From NCBI RefSeq assembly GCF_937920395.1, contig NZ_CALEVF010000170.1, positions 1-19,571 of the forward strand: a stretch of DNA of 19,571 bases. Reading direction: 5' to 3'. The notes below the pieces were generated by a model. That model saw only the letters and a program-made list of their open reading frames with translations. It had not been told where the DNA came from and did not search any database. The position numbers and the translations under genes are program-made. Positions 14,996-19,571 of the stretch are shown piece after piece (the stretch's first letter is position 1; each line of letters opens with the position of its first letter). This DNA is from an uncultured Clostridium sp. Its GTDB lineage: Bacteria > Bacillota > Clostridia > Clostridiales > Clostridiaceae.

Positions 14996-15484
14996 TTGAA
15001 TATGACACATTATATGGCATTATTAACAAACAACCAGCCTTGGAATTTGATTATTTTTATGGCATTACCAGTTATTATGGCAGAGGCATTGACAATTAGT
15101 GAATTTTTTATTATTTTCAATAAAATTAAGCACGGTGGCATTAGAACATTTAATAAAATTGTTGGTATATTTGATGGATTCTACTTTACAGGGATTTTTA
15201 TATACTTAGTTATAACCGCCGCTATCCCTCTTACACTAAGTGCTGGTTGGCATATCTGGGTGGATGTTGTCGCTGTTGGTTTTTATCTAAGCGGTGTTAT
15301 TTTCCTCTTACCAATTGCACTAATGGAGCTTGGTATTATTTTTAAGAAAAAAACTTTAGAAGAGAAAATGAAAATTCATTTTCTTCTTATAAGTGGTTTT
15401 TTAGTTGTAGCACATATTGCTATGATTTTTGGTATGGTAAATCCTGAAATAATTAATAAGATGCCTGGCATGCCAGGTATGTAG
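14996..15484 (+). CDS. Small conserved-looking membrane protein, function unknown
   Basis: About 162 residues with four or five hydrophobic helices (around 15-35, 60-82, 88-110, 126-150) and a polar loop KIKHGGIRTFNK after the first. It has no recognised catalytic motif and ends in the short repeat MPGMPGM. It vaguely recalls an uncharacterised clostridial membrane family that begins MNMTHYM, but I cannot name it with certainty. I prefer the TTG at 14996, nine bases after AGAAGG (14981-14986), because the ATG at 14987 sits directly on that site. It follows the truncated symporter by 135 bases with no terminator seen between them, so it may be co-transcribed from the arabinose promoter. A strong terminator follows. 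Confidence 0.75.
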   Translation: MNMTHYMALLTNNQPWNLIIFMALPVIMAEALTISEFFIIFNKIKHGGIRTFNKIVGIFDGFYFTGIFIYLVITAAIPLTLSAGWHIWVDVVAVGFYLSGVIFLLPIALMELGIIFKKKTLEEKMKIHFLLISGFLVVAHIAMIFGMVNPEIINKMPGMPGM

Positions 15485-15512
15485 CAAACTCAACCAATAT
15501 ATTCAAATAAAC

Positions 15513-15545
15513 AAAAAACTTCGGTTATATTATCCGAAGTTTTTT
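15513..15545. terminator. Bidirectional terminator
   Basis: AAAAAACTTCGG (15513-15524) and CCGAAGTTTTTT (15534-15545) form a perfect 12-bp stem with a nine-base loop. A- and T-runs on both sides allow it to serve the membrane protein gene (+) and the CsbD-like gene (-). Confidence 0.88.
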
Positions 15546-15587
15546 CCTTAATTTTCTTTATCCAAACTAAATTTTTCTAAAATACCT

Positions 15588-15803
15588 CTATTTATTTTCT
15601 TCATTCTTATCTAATGTATCATTGATTTTTTTTGCTATCTTCTCTTTAAATTCACCAAATTTTTCTTTAAACTCTCCTGTTTGTGACTGAGCCTTCCCCT
15701 TAAGTTCTGTCTCTTCACTGCCAGTAGCCTTTCCAACATTCTCCTTGGTTTTCCCCAAAATCTTATCCTTTGCACTATCAAATTTGTTTTTTAGATCTGT
15801 CAT
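15588..15803 (-). CDS. CsbD-family stress protein
   Basis: A 71-residue, highly charged, Lys/Glu-rich protein of the CsbD family. The family signature is visible: KNKFDSAKDKILGKTKENVGKATGSEETELKGKAQ. A second, looser heptad-like half follows (GEFKEKFGEFKEKIAKKINDTLDK), suggesting two helices. Relatives are induced by general stress (SigB in Bacillus), but the molecular role is unknown. Start: GGAGGTG lies just before ATG 15803. It is flanked by terminators on both sides, so it appears monocistronic. Confidence 0.88.
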   Translation of the reverse strand: MTDLKNKFDSAKDKILGKTKENVGKATGSEETELKGKAQSQTGEFKEKFGEFKEKIAKKINDTLDKNEENK

Positions 15804-16005
15804 TTTACACCTCCATTTTAATTTATTGAACTTTCTTATTCATTCATATCTTTAGGATTTTATTTTTAATCTGTCATAGTATATTATTACAATACCATTA
15901 CTATTCCAACATTTCAATTTTTTTATCCAATTAAATTGAATATTTTGTATACTTTAATCCATTTATATTTACTATTGCTTAATTTATTTTGTTTCCAACA
16001 TATAC

Positions 16006-16042
16006 AAAAAAAACAGTTTACCTTAGGGTAAACCATTTTTTT
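16006..16042. terminator. fucO terminator
   Basis: The stem GTTTACC (16016-16022) / GGTAAAC (16027-16033) has a four-base loop. Reading on the minus strand, the hairpin is followed by TG and eight Ts (16013-16006). It lies 32 bases past the fucO stop. A T-run on the + side (16036-16042) would make it bidirectional. Confidence 0.75.
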
Positions 16043-16064
16043 CACTTTAAATATACATTATTTA

Positions 16065-17216
16065 TTAAAAAATAGATTTATATACTTCAAATATTTCTTT
16101 AACACTAGTATCTCTTGGATTACCAGGAGTACATGCGTCTGCCATAGCTGACTCAGCAAGTGCACCTAAGTCTTCCTTCTTAACTCCAATTTCTTTCAAT
16201 GTCTTTGGAATTCCAACGTCTTGTGAAAGTTTCTTTACAGCATCAATAGCTGCCTTTCTATATTCTTCCTGAGACATATTATCTACATTTGGAACTCGCA
16301 TTGCACGAGCTACTTCTCTATACTTTTCGCCAGTCGATCCTGCATTATATTCCATAACATAAGGTAATATTACTGCATTAGCAATACCATGTGGAGTATC
16401 ATAAAAAGCGCCAAGTGGATGTGCCATTCCATGAACAAGCCCAAGTCCTACATTACTAAATCCCATACCTGCAACGTATTGGCCAAGTGCCATATCTTCT
16501 CTTCCCTTTGGTTCATTTGCTACTGCACTTCTAAGTGATCGTGAAATTATTTCAATAGCCTTTAAATGTAGAGTATCTGTTAATTCCCAAGCACCTTTTG
16601 TAATATATCCTTCAATTGCATGAGTTAAAGCATCCATACCAGTAGCAGCTGTTAATCCCTTTGGCATTGATGACATCATCTGCGCATCAACAACTGCTAT
16701 AACTGGAATATCATGTGGATCTACACATACAAATTTACGTTTTCTTTCTTCATCAGTGATTACATAGTTAATAGTTACTTCTGCTGCAGTTCCAGCTGTT
16801 GTTGGTATTGCAATAATAGGCACTGATTTATTTTTAGTTACAGCTGCACCTTCAAGACCTCTTACCTCTGAAAATTCAGGATTGTTTATAATAATTCCTA
16901 TAGCTTTTGCAGTATCAATAGATGAGCCTCCACCTATAGCCACTAAGTAATCAGCACCAGTTTCTTTAAACTTTGCTATACCACTTTTCACTACACTTAT
17001 AGTAGGATTGGCTTTTACGCCATCAAAAATATCAAAATCTAAACCACTTTCCCTAAGTAAATCCGTTACCTTGCAAGCTACATTAAATTTTATTAAATCT
17101 TTATCAGTTACCACTAATGCTTTTTTAAAACCTCTAGTTTTAACCTCTGCAGCAATATTTCCAATTGCTCCTGCTCCTATGTAGCTTGTCTCATTTAAAA
17201 CCATTCTGTTTACCAT
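16065..17216 (-). CDS. fucO: Lactaldehyde reductase / 1,2-propanediol oxidoreductase
   Basis: NADH-dependent, iron-containing group III alcohol dehydrogenase that reduces L-lactaldehyde to L-1,2-propanediol, regenerating NAD during anaerobic rhamnose or fucose use; cytoplasmic. It has 383 residues from this start, the length of E. coli FucO. The nucleotide loop GGGSSIDTAKA lies at 95-105. The metal ligands fall at D195, H199, H262 and H276 (GMDALTHAIEGY and VHGMAHPLGAFYDTPHG). Long stretches, including IAIPTTAGTAAEVTINYVITDEE and KFVCVDPHDIP, are as in FucO. I chose ATG 17216, about ten bases after AGGAG; the upstream in-frame TTG (17225) is too close to that site. It lies downstream of rhaD on the same strand with a 172-base gap holding a hairpin. 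Confidence 0.94.
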   Translation of the reverse strand: MVNRMVLNETSYIGAGAIGNIAAEVKTRGFKKALVVTDKDLIKFNVACKVTDLLRESGLDFDIFDGVKANPTISVVKSGIAKFKETGADYLVAIGGGSSIDTAKAIGIIINNPEFSEVRGLEGAAVTKNKSVPIIAIPTTAGTAAEVTINYVITDEERKRKFVCVDPHDIPVIAVVDAQMMSSMPKGLTAATGMDALTHAIEGYITKGAWELTDTLHLKAIEIISRSLRSAVANEPKGREDMALGQYVAGMGFSNVGLGLVHGMAHPLGAFYDTPHGIANAVILPYVMEYNAGSTGEKYREVARAMRVPNVDNMSQEEYRKAAIDAVKKLSQDVGIPKTLKEIGVKKEDLGALAESAMADACTPGNPRDTSVKEIFEVYKSIF

Positions 17217-17290
17217 AATAATCAATCTCCTTTTAGAATATATTTTTTAATACATTATCAGCTCATCACCTGCGTCGCTATAATACAACG

Positions 17291-17323
17291 ACTTCAGAAG
17301 GTAACTTACATTTCTTCTAAAGT
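17291..17323 (-). other. Hairpin between rhaD and fucO
   Basis: On the minus strand, ACTTTAGAAG (17323-17314) pairs with CTTCTGAAGT (17300-17291) with one G-U wobble and a 13-base loop. There is no T-run on the transcript side, so it is not a terminator for rhaD. It could be a processing or stability element in a rhaD-fucO message. Confidence 0.4.
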
Positions 17324-17388
17324 TTTTTATTAAATACAGCGTTTAAAATCCACACAAACAATTAGATTAGTATTTTTCTAAAATGTCG

Positions 17389-18207
17389 TTAAACTAAATA
17401 GTCTTCTGAAATATTAACATTAAAATCTTTTGCTAGATCTCTAAAATTTTGAGCTGTTATTGTTTGCTTCTTTCCACCCATAGATAATACTTTAACTAAG
17501 ATTTCAGCTGATTTCTCCACTGTATCCATAAGTCCAAAAGTTAAATCTAAAGTTTCTCCAGCGCAAAACATTCCATGATGTGCCCAAATTACAACATCAT
17601 GTTTTTTCATTAATTTACCTGTTTCTTCTGCAATTGCAGCTCCCCCTGGAACCATCCAAGGAACTATACCTATTCCACCTGGGAATACTACAGGACATTC
17701 TGTTGCCATTTCCCACAACTGCCTAGTAAATACTTTGCCATCAAGAGGTAATACAAATGTTAAAGCTATTGCGTTTGTAGTATGTGAATGCATTATAACT
17801 CTGTAAGCTCCATTTGTTTCTTCTTTCTTTATTGAATGACTCATTAAATGTGATGTTACTTCACTTGTTGGTCTTGCTCCATTTATTAATCCCCAAACTA
17901 TTTTATAATTTTCGCCTTTTTTATCAATTTTAATTATTCCTGCGTTTTCTTCTAATGAAATCGTCATATTTCTTATAAATTTTCCGCTTCCAGTTACTAA
18001 AAAATATTCATTAGCTAGGTTTTTCACAGTTACTCCAATTGGAGTGTATTCAGCATCTTTATTGATAAATCCTTTAACTGCCGTTACTTCATCCTCGGTT
18101 AATCTGTATGATATGTTTCCACCGTTTCTTTCATGCCAACCTTTAAGCCACGCGTCACTCGTAATTTTCTTAAAGTTTTGTATAAATTTCATGTTTTCTA
18201 TATTCAT
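17389..18207 (-). CDS. rhaD: Rhamnulose-1-phosphate aldolase
   Basis: Zinc-dependent class II aldolase splitting L-rhamnulose-1-phosphate into dihydroxyacetone phosphate and L-lactaldehyde; cytoplasmic. It has 272 residues, close to E. coli RhaD. Signature regions: DAWLKGWHERNGGNIS (18-33), FLVTGSGKFIRN (69-80, phosphate-binding loop), PTSEVTSH with catalytic E116, and zinc ligands H140 and H142 (VIMHSHTTN) plus H211 (VIWAHHGMF). FTRQLWEMATECPVVFPGGIGIVPWMVPG is RhaD-specific rather than FucA-like. Start: GGGAG shortly before ATG 18207. FucO, encoded next on the same strand, would consume the lactaldehyde. It has its own promoter with phased repeats upstream. Confidence 0.94.
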   Translation of the reverse strand: MNIENMKFIQNFKKITSDAWLKGWHERNGGNISYRLTEDEVTAVKGFINKDAEYTPIGVTVKNLANEYFLVTGSGKFIRNMTISLEENAGIIKIDKKGENYKIVWGLINGARPTSEVTSHLMSHSIKKEETNGAYRVIMHSHTTNAIALTFVLPLDGKVFTRQLWEMATECPVVFPGGIGIVPWMVPGGAAIAEETGKLMKKHDVVIWAHHGMFCAGETLDLTFGLMDTVEKSAEILVKVLSMGGKKQTITAQNFRDLAKDFNVNISEDYLV

Positions 18208-18304
18208 TTTAATCTCCCACTTTCATCTTTTAATTAAGTATTTGATTTTAATATCCTACGTGCTTAGTTATTCTTAATATGTTTTACAACATCTAACTTC
18301 TTAA

Positions 18305-18333
18305 ATTATACTTCATCTTTTTTATAAATACAA
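18305..18333 (-). promoter_or_regulatory. rhaD promoter
   Basis: On the minus strand, TTGTAT (18333-18328), a 17-base spacer and a perfect TATAAT (18310-18305). The weak -35 suggests a requirement for activation. Four phased repeats lie immediately upstream of it. Confidence 0.6.
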
Positions 18334-18343
18334 TCGTTTTCTG

Positions 18344-18381
18344 TTGTTTTTGTTTGTTTTTTCTTGTTTTTTATTTGTTTT
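18344..18381. repeat. Four TTGTTTT repeats at 10-11 bp spacing
   Basis: TTGTTTT occurs at 18344-18350, 18354-18360, 18364-18370 and 18375-18381 (AAAACAA on the rhaD strand), with starts 10, 10 and 11 bases apart. All copies therefore face the same side of the helix, ending 11 bases upstream of the rhaD -35. This looks like a binding array, perhaps for the adjacent DeoR-family regulator. A simple T-rich tract is the alternative. Confidence 0.5.
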
Positions 18382-18400
18382 GCTTATTATCTTAAGTCAA

Positions 18401-18442
18401 AAGTTAAGAGCTACCAAAATAATTTTGATAGCTCTTTAACTT
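18401..18442 (-). terminator. Terminator of the DeoR-family gene
   Basis: Arms at 18442-18423 and 18419-18401 on the minus strand (core GAGCTATCAAAA / TTTTGGTAGCTC) form a roughly 19-bp stem with one wobble, one bulged A and a three-base loop, followed by TTGACTT. The T-run is weak, but the stem is long and starts about 20 bases past the regulator stop. It should separate the regulator from rhaD. Confidence 0.65.
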
Positions 18443-18461
18443 AATGTTTTATAGTTTTTTA

Positions 18462-19220
18462 TTAATATATAATTTCGATGTTATTAGAATGTAATAATTT
18501 CAACCACTCTTCGCTCGGCGCCCTATCTGTAATGATATAATCTATATTTTCATAATCAAAAAGTTTTACAAAAGAAGTTTTATCATATTTACTATGATCA
18601 ATTAATAAAATCACCTTACTAGCTTGCCTTATCATAGTATTTTTAATTTCTGCCTCTTCTTCATTTGAATCTAATATTCCTTTTTTAACATCCATCCCTT
18701 TACAACTCACAAAAGCCAAATCTACACTATATTTTCTAATAGTACTTTGTGTTATAGGACCTTGCAGTGATAATGATTTTTGTTTTATTGAGCCACCAGT
18801 TGATATAATATTTAGTTCTGATTGGTTAAGTTCACTAAGAACCTCAACTGAGTTTGTTATAACCGTTACATCACTTCTATCTCTAATTAACTTCAAAATC
18901 TCAAGTACAGTTGAACTACAATCTGCCATTATCGTACTATCTTCTTTGATAAATTCTATTGCTTTTGAGGCTATGTATACTTTTTCTTCCATATTATTCT
19001 TTGATCTTTTATAAAAAGGCATATCCTCATTTGTTATTTGAGCATTTAATATTGCCCCACCATAGCTCCTAGTAACTAAACCTTGTTGCTCTAGTTTTTC
19101 TAAGTCTCGCCTTATTGTTTCTTCTGTTACATCAAATTTTTCACTTAGCTTTGAAACATATAGTTTTTTTTCGCTTAAGGCTGTCTGCTTTATTATTTCT
19201 AACCTTTCTATTGGTAACAT
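18462..19220 (-). CDS. DeoR-family sugar-operon regulator
   Basis: A 252-residue transcriptional regulator. The N-terminal DeoR winged helix spans residues 1-57 (LPIERLEIIKQTALSEKKLYVSKLSEKF, then VTEETIRRDLEKLEQQGLVTRSYGGA). The C-terminal DeoRC sugar-phosphate-sensing domain runs from about 70 to the end, with conserved ADCSSTVLEI, VITNSVEVLSEL, STGGSIKQKSLSLQGP and LLIDHSKYDKTSF. Effectors of this family are usually phosphorylated sugars. Because rhaD and fucO follow on the same strand, rhamnose control with rhamnulose-1-phosphate as signal is a reasonable inference; several Firmicutes use DeoR-type rhamnose regulators. I chose ATG 19220, six bases after AAGGAGG, over the longer reading from 19250. 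Confidence 0.9.
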   Translation of the reverse strand: MLPIERLEIIKQTALSEKKLYVSKLSEKFDVTEETIRRDLEKLEQQGLVTRSYGGAILNAQITNEDMPFYKRSKNNMEEKVYIASKAIEFIKEDSTIMADCSSTVLEILKLIRDRSDVTVITNSVEVLSELNQSELNIISTGGSIKQKSLSLQGPITQSTIRKYSVDLAFVSCKGMDVKKGILDSNEEEAEIKNTMIRQASKVILLIDHSKYDKTSFVKLFDYENIDYIITDRAPSEEWLKLLHSNNIEIIY

Positions 19221-19256
19221 TTTGTTCCTCCTTGCATTAATTTTTGTCACTGAAAT

Positions 19257-19283
19257 AAAAAAAAAGGCATCTAATTGCCCTCT
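19257..19283 (-). terminator. Terminator-like hairpin in the DeoR-gene leader
   Basis: On the minus strand, AGAGGGCA (19283-19276), loop ATTAGA, TGCCTTTT (19269-19262), then Ts to 19257, nine in all. The stem has eight pairs including two G-U. Lying 37 bases before the gene and downstream of the predicted promoter, it could act as an attenuator. Termination of an upstream transcript is the alternative. Confidence 0.5.
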
Positions 19284-19440
19284 ATCTCTTTATATATATT
19301 GTGTTGCCACTAAATAATTACAATTATAATATTAACATAAAATAAAATCACACATAAGCTTTACTTAAATATGATTTTTGTATATAATTAGATTTGGATA
19401 AAATTATAAGCATATCATATAAACTTTATAAATCAATTTT

Positions 19441-19470
19441 ATTATATCACATATTTTATGTCAATGTCAA
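19441..19470 (-). promoter_or_regulatory. Promoter of the DeoR-family gene
   Basis: On the minus strand, TTGACA (19470-19465), an 18-base spacer ending in TGA, then TATAAT (19446-19441), giving a consensus extended -10. A second TTGACA directly follows the first. The predicted start is near 19434. Confidence 0.65.
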
Positions 19471-19571
19471 TGTTTTTATTAAAATAAAGATAGTGTTAAC
19501 TAACTTATGAAAAAATAATAATTGGGAAAATTAGGATATATACCTCTAATTAGAAATGAAAACATACTTTA

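Larger units (their letters stand above)
19221..19571. other. Gene-free leader of the DeoR-family gene
   Basis: No gene in about 350 bases. It holds a consensus promoter on the minus strand (19441-19470), a long leader of about 214 bases, and a short hairpin with a T-run close to the regulator start. No recognisable riboswitch or T-box core was seen. The part beyond 19471 is AT-rich with no clear signal. Confidence 0.55.

Noticed and set aside
18044..18277. Plus-strand reading frame opposite the rhaD start
   Set aside because: It overlaps a confident rhaD gene, has no ribosome-binding site, and shows a composition typical of an antisense shadow.
18328..18345. cre site upstream of rhaD around AAAACGATTGTA
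   Set aside because: It fits the consensus at only about 11 of 14 positions, including misses at conserved outer bases, which is much weaker than the two arabinose cre sites.
19221..19440. T-box or known riboswitch in the DeoR-gene leader
   Set aside because: No T-box sequence or other recognisable aptamer core could be found; only the terminator-like hairpin is supported.

Overview
The window is strongly AT-rich DNA with short intergenic gaps, strong GGAGG-type ribosome-binding sites, some TTG starts, many perfect hairpin-plus-T terminators and consensus TTGACA/TATAAT promoters. Gene content (a BceRSAB-type module, AraR/AraB, RhaD/FucO, a possible sporulation-type promoter) points to a low-GC Firmicute, most likely a solvent- or acid-forming Clostridium. 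No rRNA, tRNA, CRISPR array, insertion sequence or phage gene was seen.

Layout. (1) 64-4531, + strand: an antimicrobial-peptide sensing and detoxification module with a response regulator, an intramembrane-sensing histidine kinase, an ABC ATPase and an FtsX-type permease. A terminator separates the regulatory pair from the transporter pair. (2) 4578-6041: a small Cys/His/Gly/Tyr-rich protein behind a SigK/SigE-like promoter, a gene-free stretch with two related inverted repeats, and a cytidylate-kinase-like protein. (3) 6077-10326: an amino-acid permease (-), a MarR regulator overlapping an MFS exporter (+), and a LysR regulator (+). (4) 10441-14860: L-arabinose genes araB (-), araR (+) and a symporter gene (+) that has lost its first transmembrane segment. 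(5) 14996-15803: an unrecognised small membrane protein (+) and a CsbD-like stress protein (-). (6) 16065-19220, all -: fucO, rhaD and a DeoR-family regulator, which form the lower half of L-rhamnose/L-fucose catabolism.

How the genes work together. AraR should repress araB and the symporter gene through paired operators, with CcpA adding catabolite repression through cre sites at the start points. The two promoters are built to the same plan base for base. RhaD would cleave rhamnulose-1-phosphate to DHAP and lactaldehyde, and FucO would reduce lactaldehyde to 1,2-propanediol. The isomerase and kinase of that pathway are not here, nor are araA and araD. The DeoR protein probably controls rhaD, possibly through four helically phased TTGTTTT repeats upstream of the rhaD promoter.

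Most notable observations: the twin arabinose promoters; the araE truncation, which fuses the leader and ribosome-binding site to an internal codon; the phased repeats before rhaD; and the unusual Cys/His/Tyr-rich small protein. I do not see a clear, entirely new multi-gene system. All promoter, operator and terminator calls come from reading the sequence and are predictions.
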